From: Clostridium sp.
GTDB taxonomy: Bacteria > Bacillota > Clostridia > Lachnospirales > Lachnospiraceae
Direction: 5' to 3'
DNA length: 43,616 nt
NCBI GenBank assembly: GCA_023664775.1
Contig: JAMPEW010000025.1
Location: 1-43,616 of the forward strand
Shown here: one piece after another, positions 18,473-26,215 of the stretch
How the letters are laid out: every line of letters begins with the position of its first letter
Position numbering within the stretch: position 1 is the stretch's first letter
Notes under the pieces: model-generated
The model's database searches: none
What the model was told of the DNA's origin: nothing
What the model saw: only the letters and a program-made list of their open reading frames with translations
Position numbers and translations under genes: made by a program

Positions 18473-18504
18473 AATCCTGTAAACATTGGTTTGCAGGATT
18501 TTTT
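18473..18504 (+). terminator. Terminator after tRNA-Asn
   Basis: AATCCTGTAAAC pairs with GTTTGCAGGATT (18489-18500), with a T-run continuing to 18504. It sits 8 nt after the tRNA and ends the Ser-Asn transcript. Confidence 0.85.
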
Positions 18505-18600
18505 GTAGAAAAGTTTTACAGGCTTCTTATGCGGCAGCTATTGAAAGTCAAAATAAAAAGGGATATACTTTAGAAAAAACATGACAAGGGAGTATTCTAA

Positions 18601-19179
18601 ATGGGGGAACATAATCCTAAATCTGCACCAATTCCGGGACTTGGACAGCGCAGTATAAAAACGGCATTGGTTGCCACGCTTCTTGTACTTATATATGCTT
18701 TTATTCCGAACCGTAATCCTACCTTTGCCTGTATTGGGGCAATTTTTGGAATGGGTACGGATATGCAGGATTCAAAACAGAGCGGAGGAAATCGCTTTGT
18801 TGGAACGGTTATAGGCGGCGTTATGGGAATTTTGCTTTTTTGGATAGAGCACCTGTTTTTTCCTGAGGGAAATTATTGGATAAGGCTGCCCTTAGTTTTT
18901 TTTGGTATTATTTTATTGATTTCGGTGTGTGTGCTTTTTCATTGGCCTAAGGGAGTTCAGCCTGGAGGCGTTGTGCTTTTTATCATTTTGTTTAATACGC
19001 CTGCGCATCAGATTGGTTATGCCATATGGCGTATTGTTGATACAGGCATCGGAGTTGTAATGGCGCTTGCCGTTAATGCATTTTTTACAAGAGAAAGAAT
19101 TGAGAGATGGTTCAAGTGGTATTATAAAAATAAAGTGCCTTCTGTTGAGGAGACTACCCATGGCAGTGATGATAAATGA
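18601..19179 (+). CDS. FUSC-like/aromatic-acid-exporter-family membrane protein
   Basis: The 192-residue protein has several hydrophobic segments (about 22-40, 65-85, 96-118 and 140-160). The segments SIKTALVATL, NRNPTFACIGAIF and RFVGTVIGGVMGILL match the N-terminal membrane half of FUSC/ArAE-type proteins. It ends with a basic cytosolic tail and lacks the long soluble domain of full-size members. GGGAG precedes the ATG. The gene stands alone between two tRNA loci. The transport substrate is unknown. Confidence 0.75.
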   Translation: MGEHNPKSAPIPGLGQRSIKTALVATLLVLIYAFIPNRNPTFACIGAIFGMGTDMQDSKQSGGNRFVGTVIGGVMGILLFWIEHLFFPEGNYWIRLPLVFFGIILLISVCVLFHWPKGVQPGGVVLFIILFNTPAHQIGYAIWRIVDTGIGVVMALAVNAFFTRERIERWFKWYYKNKVPSVEETTHGSDDK

Positions 19180-19370
19180 ATATATGTCAAAATGGCAGCA
19201 TAAAATAATAAATATCTGACAATCAAGAAACGAATTTGATACTGCAATAAAAAAATAACAGATTGAGAAAAACTCGGTGAAAAACCTAAATTGGTAAAAA
19301 TGCCGAAAGCGAAAAAATGCTCAAAAAAAGGTTGAAATTTTTTAACTCGGCAAAAAACTAACAATTTATC

Positions 19371-19399
19371 TTGCCAAATAAGGAATGATATGCTATTAT
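19371..19399 (+). promoter_or_regulatory. Promoter of tRNA-Cys
   Basis: TTGCCA (19371-19376) and TATTAT (19394-19399) are 17 nt apart, with a spacer nearly the same as that of the tRNA-Ser promoter. The tRNA begins about 44 nt downstream. Confidence 0.75.
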
Positions 19400-19442
19400 A
19401 TCATTCGTTGAGGCTGTGGAATGATACAGCTAAATTTAATAT

Positions 19443-19513
19443 GGCGCCATAGCCAAGTGGTAAGGCATCGGTCTGCAACACCGCTATCACCAGTTCAAAT
19501 CTGGTTGGCGCCT
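19443..19513 (+). tRNA. tRNA-Cys (anticodon GCA)
   Basis: The acceptor stem pairs GGCGCCA with TGGCGCC, with discriminator T. The anticodon loop CTGCAAC gives GCA. The T-loop TTCAAAT is canonical. The CCA is not encoded. A hairpin follows closely. Confidence 0.97.
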
Positions 19514-19523
19514 CTTTACAAAA

Positions 19524-19562
19524 ATCCCCAAACGCTTTGTATTAAGTGTTTGGGGACTTATT
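19524..19562 (+). terminator. Terminator after tRNA-Cys
   Basis: TCCCCAAACGC pairs with the 3' arm GTGTTTGGGGA (19546-19556), followed by TTATTTTTATTT. It separates the tRNA from the convergent PPK2 gene and may serve both strands. Confidence 0.8.
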
Positions 19563-19563
19563 T

Positions 19564-21033
19564 TTATTTCAGCTTCTTTTCCAACAGCTCAATCACTGTT
19601 TTCAGCGCCTTAATTCTTGCGTATCTTTTATCGTTTGATTCTAAAATTATCCAAGGGGCATAGGTTGTGTTTGTCTTTTGGAGCATTTCATCAATGGCAG
19701 CCTCATATAAATCCCATTTTTCACGGTTGCGCCAGTCCTCATCGGTAATTTTCCACTGCTTGGAAGGCGTATTTTGACGGTCCGTGAAACGCTCGAGCTG
19801 AACGTCCTTGTCTATCTGCACCCAAAATTTAATTACAACAGCGCCCCAGCTTGCAAGCTCGTACTCAAACTCATTTATTTCATTGTAGGCTCTCTGCCAG
19901 TCATTTTCACTGCAAAAGCCCTCAAGACGCTCCACCATGACACGTCCGTACCATGTTCTGTCAAATATGGCAATGTGCCCGTCCTTTGGCAGCCTGTTCC
20001 AAAATCTCCACAAATAATGACGTGCCTTTTCATGGGGCTCAGGGCTTGCTATAGGATGAACCTCATAGCCCCTAGGGTCAAGGGCACTCGTAATTCGTTT
20101 TATGTTTCCGCCCTTTCCAGCGGCGTCCCAGCCCTCATAAGCAAGAATTACAGGTATTTTTTTTCTGTAAAGCGTATTGTGTAAATCCCGCAGCCTATTT
20201 TGGCAAATGTAAAGCTCCTTTTTGTATTCCTCGCGCTCTATTGTCTTATCAAGAGGAATTTGGGAAAGCTTTGGTATGTCCTCAAGCGGAAAAATATTTT
20301 GCATAATGGGAACGGAAACGGCACCATTCATAAGAGCAGTGTCAATTGCCTTAATCAGTATGTCAAGAGCCTGAAGCTCGGCATATTTTTTTGATTCGGC
20401 ATCAATAATGTACCATGGTGCAGAAGGAAGATTTGTCTCAGACAGATAGCTGTCATAAAGTTCCTGACACTTTCCATAGTGCTTATTCTGCCAAAGGTCG
20501 GTAGGGGACACGCGCCATTTGGTGTTTTTGTCGGAAAGAAGCTTGTCTATTCGTTGTTTTTGCTCGTTCTCGTCTATGTGCAGAAATAATTTTACGACCA
20601 GATAGCCATTGTCCGTAAGCTGACGTTCAAAATGCTTAATGCTTGCAAGGCGGTTTTTGTAGTCGGATGTACTCAGCTCGTCGTGTAGATATTCGGAGGT
20701 AATTTCATCCATCCAGCTTCCGTCAAAAAATGTGTATTTTCCTGCCTCCGGAATCCGAATAAAATGCCGGTACAAAAATGGCTTACGGCTTTCCTCCTCC
20801 GTTTTTACGCTCATGGTTGTTACCTTAAAAAAGCGAGGGTCAATATTTTTGATTATTTTTCCGATAAGGCTTCCTTTTCCTGAAGCACTCCAGCCCTCCA
20901 CAATAACCATCACGGGGCGTTTGTTTTCCCGTAGGGCAGTCTGCTTTGTGGATAAAATTTCACGAAGCTCCTTGAGCTTTACATCAATTTGTTCCGGTTC
21001 CATTTTTTTAGGTTTAATCCAATTTGATAGCAT
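19564..21033 (-). CDS. Two-domain PPK2-type polyphosphate phosphotransferase (polyphosphate:AMP phosphotransferase-like)
   Basis: The 489-residue protein is built of two tandem PPK2 P-loop kinase domains. The N-terminal one has GWSASGKGS (about residue 48). The C-terminal one has GWDAAGKGG (about 300), FDRTWYGRVMVERLEGF and the lid-type segment SKQWKITDEDWRNREKW. Two-domain (class II) PPK2 enzymes phosphorylate nucleoside monophosphates, classically AMP to ADP, with polyphosphate. The N-domain copy is the more divergent and is usually non-catalytic. AGGAGG lies upstream of the ATG. The gene is transcribed against the tRNA-Cys. Confidence 0.92.
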   Translation of the reverse strand: MLSNWIKPKKMEPEQIDVKLKELREILSTKQTALRENKRPVMVIVEGWSASGKGSLIGKIIKNIDPRFFKVTTMSVKTEEESRKPFLYRHFIRIPEAGKYTFFDGSWMDEITSEYLHDELSTSDYKNRLASIKHFERQLTDNGYLVVKLFLHIDENEQKQRIDKLLSDKNTKWRVSPTDLWQNKHYGKCQELYDSYLSETNLPSAPWYIIDAESKKYAELQALDILIKAIDTALMNGAVSVPIMQNIFPLEDIPKLSQIPLDKTIEREEYKKELYICQNRLRDLHNTLYRKKIPVILAYEGWDAAGKGGNIKRITSALDPRGYEVHPIASPEPHEKARHYLWRFWNRLPKDGHIAIFDRTWYGRVMVERLEGFCSENDWQRAYNEINEFEYELASWGAVVIKFWVQIDKDVQLERFTDRQNTPSKQWKITDEDWRNREKWDLYEAAIDEMLQKTNTTYAPWIILESNDKRYARIKALKTVIELLEKKLK

Positions 21034-21090
21034 AGTGACACCTCCTAGTATATAGAATGAGCATTTTTTATGATAACTATGAGTAGATTT

Positions 21091-21216
21091 GTGGATGTTA
21101 TACTATAAGTCCACAGTGCAGCTTGATTTCGCTACGCTTCATCTCGCTCACGGGTCTTTGACCCTATGGAAAAAGTCAAATATACTGCTTTTTACTTTCG
21201 TGGACATTATACCATA
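21091..21216. repeat. Small repeat-bounded element between ppk2 and marR
   Basis: A 17-nt sequence GTGGATGTTATACTATA (21091-21107) recurs as GTGGACATTATACCATA (21200-21216), with 14 of 17 matches. Between them are the hairpin GGGTC-TTT-GACCC (21152-21164) and a segment of higher GC. GTCCAC at 21109-21114 is the reverse complement of GTGGAC at 21200. It may be a short non-coding mobile repeat or its scar. No coding potential is visible. Confidence 0.4.
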
Positions 21217-21279
21217 TTCGATAAATTGTTACCAGTTTATGGGATATGAAAAATAGACAAAAAATTGAAAAATCTCAAG

Positions 21280-21330
21280 TTGACATATGTCTGAAATCAG
21301 ACTATAATATAGCAAGTCTGATTTCGGACA
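21280..21330 (+). promoter_or_regulatory. marR promoter with double-palindrome operator
   Basis: TTGACA (21280-21285) and TATAAT (21303-21308) are 17 nt apart, a perfect consensus. TGTCTGAAATCAGACT (21288-21303) and AGTCTGATTTCGGACA (21315-21330) are inverted copies of each other. Each is also nearly palindromic in itself, so two repressor dimers could bind and cover the spacer, the -10 and the start point. This layout fits autorepression by the MarR protein encoded next. Confidence 0.85.
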
Positions 21331-21349
21331 TTTTAAGGAGGCGCCATTA

Positions 21350-21808
21350 ATGGGAAAAGAAAAGGAACTGCTGACACAATATAACACGTTATATAAAGAA
21401 AATAATGAAATTTATCGGATTGCTGCAAAGACCTTGGGACTTTCAGAGTGTGCATTTTGGATTCTCTATGCTCTGCGTGAGGAGGAGGGTTTGATTCAGA
21501 GTGAGCTTTGCCACACGCTTTGTCTGCCGAAGCAAACCATTCATTCGGCGCTTAAAAAAATGGAACATGATGGATTTATTAAGCTTTCCAATGGAAAAGA
21601 CCGCAGGGCAACGTATTTAAGCCTGACAAAGAAGGGTACAGAGCTTGCGAAAGAGACGGTTGACAGGGTTATACAGTCTGAGATAAATGCGTTTGCAGGC
21701 TTTACGGATTTGGAGCAGCAGGAATTTATCCGCCTGTTTCAAAAATATACCGGGCTATTAAAGGCAGACATGACGAATTTAAACAATGAATCCATTAAAA
21801 TTAAATGA
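21350..21808 (+). CDS. MarR-family transcriptional regulator
   Basis: This 152-residue winged-helix regulator has LIQSELCHTLCLPKQTIHSALKKME as recognition region and the wing DGFIKLSNGKDRRATYLSLTKKG, which carries the DxR motif typical of MarR proteins. AAGGAGG precedes the ATG. It lies 94 nt upstream of a MATE pump on the same strand, and its own promoter has a double-palindrome operator. It probably represses itself and the pump until a ligand binds. Confidence 0.92.
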   Translation: MGKEKELLTQYNTLYKENNEIYRIAAKTLGLSECAFWILYALREEEGLIQSELCHTLCLPKQTIHSALKKMEHDGFIKLSNGKDRRATYLSLTKKGTELAKETVDRVIQSEINAFAGFTDLEQQEFIRLFQKYTGLLKADMTNLNNESIKIK

Positions 21809-21902
21809 AGCAAAAATAAAACGGAAAAGAGTAAAAATAGAAATTAAATAATAAAGTAAATAATTGGAAATTTGATATATAGAAACCAGAGGATTTTTAG
21901 AT

Positions 21903-23237
21903 ATGGAAGCAATTAAGCTGTCGGACCATTTTACTTATAAAAAAATATTTCGCTTTTGCTTATCACCGATTATTATGATGATTTTTACATCCATATACGG
22001 AGTTGTAGATGGGCTGTTTGTTTCTAATGTTGTGGGGAAAACGCCTTTTGCCGCCATTAATTTGGTAATGCCCTTTTTAATGATACTTGGCGGTATCGGG
22101 TTTATGGTGGGTGCAGGGGGAAGTGCGCTCGTTGCAAAAACCATCGGTGAGGGGGAGCGGGAGGATGCAGACAGATATTTTACAATGATGATTGTGTTTA
22201 CTGCTGTACTAGGTGTGATTTCATCTGTTATTGGCATTATTTTCATGCGTCCGATTGCAATATTGCTTCATGCGACGGAGGCAATGCTTGAGGATTGTGT
22301 TGTTTACGGAAGAATCGTTTTATTATTTAATACTGCATTTATGCTGCAAAGCACGTTTCAGACCTTTCTTACAACTGCGGAAAAGCCGAAGCTTGGACTT
22401 GTGGTTACCGTTGCAGCGGGTGTTACAAACATGGCACTTGATGCCCTTTTTATAGGCGTATTTAAGTGGGGTGTTGCAGGAGCGGCGCTTGCTACGGGAG
22501 TAAGCCAGTGCGTAGGCGGCATTATACCACTTCTCTATTTTTTATGTCCAAACGACAGCCTGCTTCGCCTGAGAAGGACAAGGCTGGAGGCAGGCGTGCT
22601 GCTTAAAGCATGTGCCAATGGTTCGTCAGAGCTGATGTCAAATATTTCTACATCCCTTGTAAGTATTGTTTATAATTTTCAGCTTCTGAAATATGCAGGT
22701 GAAAATGGCGTGGCGGCATATGGTGTTTTAATGTACGTGCAGTTTATTTTCATCGCCGTATTTGTCGGATATACAATAGGAACAGCACCTGTAATAAGCT
22801 ATCATTATGGTGCGGGAAATAGTACGGAGTTAAAAAATATGCTCAAAAAGAGCATGATTTTGACGTCGGCAGCGGGAGTTGTTATGCTGGCGCTTGCACA
22901 AGCGCTTGCCGTGTCGCTTGCAAAAATATTTGTTGGATATGATGCGGTTTTGTTTGATATGACGACCCATGCTTTTCGGCTGTTTTCCTTTTCTTTTGTG
23001 GCAGCAGGTGTTAATATTTTTGCGTCCTCGTTTTTTACGGCGCTTAATAATGGAGGCATATCGGCTGTTATTTCGTTTTTGCGTACCCTTGTTTTTCAGG
23101 TATTGTCCGTACTGATTTTGCCGCTCGTTTTTGGGCTTGATGGTATTTGGTGGGCAATTATGGTTGCGGAAGTGCTTGCGCTTGTTCTTTCCGTTTCATT
23201 TTTATTTGCAAAGCGTAAAAGGTATGGGTATATGTGA
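21903..23237 (+). CDS. MATE-family efflux transporter (first)
   Basis: The 444-residue protein has about 12 hydrophobic segments. The two-fold MATE pattern is seen in SPIIMMIFTSIYGVVDGLFVSNVVG and in the second half TGTAPVISYHYGAGN. Members export drugs or metabolites using Na+ or H+ gradients. It follows the MarR regulator and is probably controlled by it. The substrate is not predictable. Confidence 0.92.
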   Translation: MEAIKLSDHFTYKKIFRFCLSPIIMMIFTSIYGVVDGLFVSNVVGKTPFAAINLVMPFLMILGGIGFMVGAGGSALVAKTIGEGEREDADRYFTMMIVFTAVLGVISSVIGIIFMRPIAILLHATEAMLEDCVVYGRIVLLFNTAFMLQSTFQTFLTTAEKPKLGLVVTVAAGVTNMALDALFIGVFKWGVAGAALATGVSQCVGGIIPLLYFLCPNDSLLRLRRTRLEAGVLLKACANGSSELMSNISTSLVSIVYNFQLLKYAGENGVAAYGVLMYVQFIFIAVFVGYTIGTAPVISYHYGAGNSTELKNMLKKSMILTSAAGVVMLALAQALAVSLAKIFVGYDAVLFDMTTHAFRLFSFSFVAAGVNIFASSFFTALNNGGISAVISFLRTLVFQVLSVLILPLVFGLDGIWWAIMVAEVLALVLSVSFLFAKRKRYGYM

Positions 23238-23370
23238 GGGGTAATGGAGAAATGATTTCTGCCGAGGCATAGATGTGCTGTTTTCGGGATGGCTAGGACG
23301 TTTTGTAAGAAAAATGGTGGATATGAGGATAATAGAGGGATAGATAGTAAGTTGCAGAGGGGATTGAAAA

Positions 23371-23883
23371 ATGGTAATTTTAATAGCAGGAAGCTCTCAT
23401 ACGGGAAAGACATTATTGGCACAAAGGTTGTTAGAAAAATATAAATATCCTTATATTTCTATTGACCACTTAAAAATGGGATTAATTAGGAGTAAGAATA
23501 CTAATTTATCAGTAGAAGATGATGATAAATTAACGGAATTTTTATGGAAAATAGTTAAAGAGATAATAAAAACCAATATAGAAAATGGTCAAAATATAAT
23601 TATAGAAGGCTGTTATATACCATTTTATTGGAGGCATGATTTTCATAAAGAATATTTAAAAGAAATACAATATGTCTGCTTAATTATGACTGAAAACTAT
23701 ATTAGAAATAATTATAGGGAAATTATAAAATATGAAAATATAATTGAAAAAAGAAAAGAACCAGATAGCATCAATTTAGAAGATTTAGTTTCAGAAAATT
23801 TGTATAATTTAGAAATGTGTAAAAAGTATAAAAATAAATACATTCTTATTGATGATAACTATGATGTGAATTTTGAGTTATGA
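23371..23883 (+). CDS. P-loop kinase-like protein of unknown substrate
   Basis: The 170-residue protein has an N-terminal Walker A, GSSHTGKTLLAQ (about residues 7-18), then YISIDHLKMG, which resembles the nucleoside or small-molecule kinase fold (zeta-toxin/2-phosphoglycerate kinase-like). IIIEGCYIPF follows as a likely Walker B-type strand. Composition is strikingly AT-rich compared with the GC-richer MATE gene before it, which suggests transfer. GAGGGG precedes the ATG. It is complete in length for a small kinase. The substrate is unknown. Confidence 0.7.
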   Translation: MVILIAGSSHTGKTLLAQRLLEKYKYPYISIDHLKMGLIRSKNTNLSVEDDDKLTEFLWKIVKEIIKTNIENGQNIIIEGCYIPFYWRHDFHKEYLKEIQYVCLIMTENYIRNNYREIIKYENIIEKRKEPDSINLEDLVSENLYNLEMCKKYKNKYILIDDNYDVNFEL

Positions 23884-23919
23884 TTTTATATACAACTTAC
23901 AATTTAGGAGTGTGGGGTT

Positions 23920-24072
23920 ATGGCAGAATATACCTTTGCTACTTCACAAACCGTAAGCCCTGCTTGCAGGAAAGATGCAGCTCTTTTGTTTGGCAGGGCG
24001 TTTCGCCGTCCATATGAAACCACATGGCATCCCTCGTTTTTATCCGAAGATTTTTACAGGTATGCTCCGTAA
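23920..24072 (+). pseudogene. Possible truncated gene start facing the lipid-kinase 3' end
   Basis: An ATG at 23920 with AGGAG 9 nt upstream opens a 50-codon frame (MAEYTFATSQT...) that soon runs antisense into the lipid-kinase gene and stops. The good ribosome-binding site and the abrupt overlap suggest a gene start cut off by a rearrangement. It could equally be chance. Confidence 0.2.
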
Positions 24073-24874
24073 TTTTTTCAAACAGCAAATGCTTTTTGAA
24101 GTATACAAGACACACTGCAAGCAAAAGCTTCCATTTTGGCATGTCCTGAACAAGGCATACATGAAACATTCCATCTGTGGGGTTGGCATGGGGACAAAAG
24201 GGAACTCCGCCGCCCTCTTGGGAATGTACCATGCCTACCGTGAAAAACAGCTTGTCAATTTTTCTAGGCTGCTCATGATCCAGCTGTAAAAATGCTTTCA
24301 CAACCTTTTTTTGAAAAATCTGTTTTACGCCAATACAAACATATACCAGCCTGCCTAAATGAAGCTTGTTAAGAAACGGTTTTAATTTGCTTCGTCCAAC
24401 TTCCTCACAAATTGCCGCATCATAACCGATGCCGGAGCTTATGATAAAGCGTTTGGCGTTTTTTTCTCCTGATGTGGTTATGTATGCAGCCTCGCCATAG
24501 TCAAGCATATATTCCTTTGGGGTATTTAGAAAATGGAGTATATTTTCTTCATAGCTTTTCGGAATGTCCATATTTCTTGCAAAATCATTGCCAGAGCCAA
24601 TGCGAATACAGGATAACAGAGTATGTTCAAAATCCACAATTCCCTGTAAAACGGCATTCATGGTTCCATCGCCGCCTACAACAACAATATGTATATCCTC
24701 ATTTAAGCCATTTGTAAGCCGGGACACTAAAAGGGTGGTATCGCCTGCACTATTCGGCATGTACACCGTATAATCAATTTGCTGCTTCTCGATAAAGGAC
24801 AAAATGCTGCTCCATATGGTTTTGCCTTTATCTGAACCTGAGTGTGTATTAACGATAAAATGATATGTTTTCAT
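23939..24874 (-). CDS. YegS/BmrU-type lipid kinase (diacylglycerol kinase family)
   Basis: The 311-residue protein has the diacylglycerol-kinase catalytic core VVVGGDGTMNAVLQGI, then IRIGSGNDFARNM, then the C-terminal beta-domain with GGGVPFCPHANPTDG and FHMDGETP. It phosphorylates diacylglycerol or a related lipid at the cytoplasmic face. It stands alone on the minus strand. Confidence 0.92.
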   Translation of the reverse strand: MKTYHFIVNTHSGSDKGKTIWSSILSFIEKQQIDYTVYMPNSAGDTTLLVSRLTNGLNEDIHIVVVGGDGTMNAVLQGIVDFEHTLLSCIRIGSGNDFARNMDIPKSYEENILHFLNTPKEYMLDYGEAAYITTSGEKNAKRFIISSGIGYDAAICEEVGRSKLKPFLNKLHLGRLVYVCIGVKQIFQKKVVKAFLQLDHEQPRKIDKLFFTVGMVHSQEGGGVPFCPHANPTDGMFHVCLVQDMPKWKLLLAVCLVYFKKHLLFEKITEHTCKNLRIKTRDAMWFHMDGETPCQTKELHLSCKQGLRFVK

Positions 24875-24985
24875 ATTTCTTCCTTATCTGTTGTATTTTG
24901 ATACAATTTATTATATAAGAATTTTGGCGATATTTCAATAAATGGAGGTCCGTAATTTAAGTTATATATAAAGAAAAGCTTTTTG

Positions 24986-25014
24986 TTGATAATATACATT
25001 TTGTGTGTTAAAAT
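24986..25014 (+). promoter_or_regulatory. Promoter before the two small unknown genes
   Basis: TTGATA (24986-24991) and TAAAAT (25009-25014) are 17 nt apart, about 50 nt before the likely TTG start at 25063. Confidence 0.5.
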
Positions 25015-25062
25015 ATTATGCATAATTGAAAATACATTTTGAGAAAAAGGAAGAAAAATCTG

Positions 25063-25266
25063 TTGAATTTTTTATATGATGCGTTTCCTTTGCCATCAGT
25101 TGAATATGCAAAAATTTTTAGTGAGATAAATACAAACTATGGCAAATATGATAAGAAGCCATTTGCTGTACATATGTCATATGGTATTGACAACAAAGCT
25201 TATTGGTATTATTTTGAAAATCATGGATATAATAATTATAATATTTATATGCGTGTCAAAGTGTAA
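25063..25266 (+). CDS. Small protein of unknown function (first of a pair)
   Basis: The protein has about 67 residues if started at TTG 25063, which has AAGGAAG 9 nt upstream; an in-frame TTG at 25039 would be longer but without a good site. It is rich in Tyr and Asn (AYWYYFENHGYNNYN) and soluble. The family is not recognised. The next small gene follows 14 nt later with a strong site, so the two form a mini-operon under the promoter at 24986. Confidence 0.45.
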   Translation: MNFLYDAFPLPSVEYAKIFSEINTNYGKYDKKPFAVHMSYGIDNKAYWYYFENHGYNNYNIYMRVKV

Positions 25267-25280
25267 GGAGGTTTAAGTTT

Positions 25281-25496
25281 ATGGAAGAATTAACATGTTT
25301 ATTAAACAATATTGAGGATTCATATTATGATTTTATAACAGCGATACTCCATTATGCTGAAAAAACACAAGAGAGGCAGGATACGGTGTTAAAGTATTTA
25401 AAAAATAATCCAAAGGTTAAATCGTATGATGTAATTAAATTTGTGTCAGAACAAAAAGATTTTTTTGAAGATGCCGCATATGTGAAGGTAAGTTAG
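25281..25496 (+). CDS. Small protein of unknown function (second of a pair)
   Basis: This is a 71-residue, mostly helical, acidic protein (LNNIEDSYYDFITAILHYAEK). AAGGAGG is placed 9 nt before the ATG. It is followed by a terminator. The two-gene layout of small adjacent proteins would suit a toxin-antidote or effector-immunity pair, but no family is recognised. Confidence 0.6.
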   Translation: MEELTCLLNNIEDSYYDFITAILHYAEKTQERQDTVLKYLKNNPKVKSYDVIKFVSEQKDFFEDAAYVKVS

Positions 25497-25555
25497 AGGT
25501 TAGGATAATTTAGAAAATGGTTGTATAGTTTTTACTTTAGTGAATATAGCAGTTA

Positions 25556-25593
25556 AAATAACCCAGTTCAAAGTAACGAGCTGAGTTATTTTA
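25556..25593 (+). terminator. Terminator after the small gene pair
   Basis: AAATAAC and the CCAG/TTC segment pair with GAG/CTGA and GTTATTT (25585-25591) to give an AT-closed stem, followed by a T-rich stretch. Confidence 0.6.
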
Positions 25594-25596
25594 TTT

Positions 25597-25683
25597 ATCT
25601 ATTTTTTCTGAATTTATTTACTAAAGGTTCTAGCATTCGGATGTATTTGTCAGATAAATCTGAAATATCAATGTTTTTCTTTG
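25597..25683 (-). pseudogene. Possible C-terminal gene remnant
   Basis: The minus-strand frame reads AKKNIDISDLSDKYIRMLEP, then VNKFRKNR and a stop. It looks like a real protein tail, but a stop codon lies directly upstream and no start is visible. It may be the leftover end of a lost gene. The family is not identified, and the call is tentative. Confidence 0.2.
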
Positions 25684-25807
25684 CTTACCCCAAATAAATA
25701 GTATGTTGACACATAAAATGTGGGCACGACAACAACATTCGTGTAATTTAGTGTTAATTTACAAAAAATATTCGCTGATTTTTACACGAATATTTGCCAA
25801 AAACCCC

Positions 25808-25863
25808 TTGACAAATACAGCAATGGGACTATAATATAATTAAACAAATGAATAATTGTTCAT
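25808..25863 (+). promoter_or_regulatory. Metal-efflux promoter and ArsR/SmtB-type operator
   Basis: TTGACA (25808-25813) and TATAAT (25830-25835) are 16 nt apart. The palindrome ATGAATAATTGTTCAT (25848-25863) lies just after the start point, in the form typical of CadC/CzrA/SmtB operators (imperfect AT-rich 16-mer with ATGAA ends). It should be bound by the ArsR-family repressor encoded at the end of the operon. Confidence 0.8.
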
Positions 25864-25912
25864 ATGAAAGGACGAATTAATGTAAAATTAGTTGAAAGCG
25901 AGGTATACTATT

Positions 25913-26131
25913 ATGAAAAAAACTTACAAAATTGAAGTGGACTGCGCAAACTGTGCAAACAAGATGGAGGAGGCTGCTAAAAAAACGGCAGGGGTGAAGG
26001 ATGCAACCGTTAATTTTATGACACTTAAAATGAATGTGGAATTTGATGAGGGAAGCGACCCGAAGGCAGTTATGAAGGATGTGCTTAAAAACTGCAAAAA
26101 GGTTGAGGACGACTGTGAAATATACATCTAG
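25913..26131 (+). CDS. Free-standing heavy-metal-associated (HMA) domain protein
   Basis: The 72-residue protein is a single ferredoxin-like HMA domain with the metal-binding CANCANKME (CxxC) motif near residue 10, plus a Cys-rich end (KNCKKVEDDCEI). GCGAGG (25899-25904) supports the ATG at 25913. It probably passes metal to the P1B-ATPase encoded 84 nt downstream, which has no N-terminal HMA domain of its own. Confidence 0.9.
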   Translation: MKKTYKIEVDCANCANKMEEAAKKTAGVKDATVNFMTLKMNVEFDEGSDPKAVMKDVLKNCKKVEDDCEIYI

Positions 26132-26215
26132 GCGTATTAAAATTTAGAATATTTATATGTAATTTCCCTAATAAAGTAAAAAAGTATCTAAGTATAATAG
26201 GAGATGATATATGGT

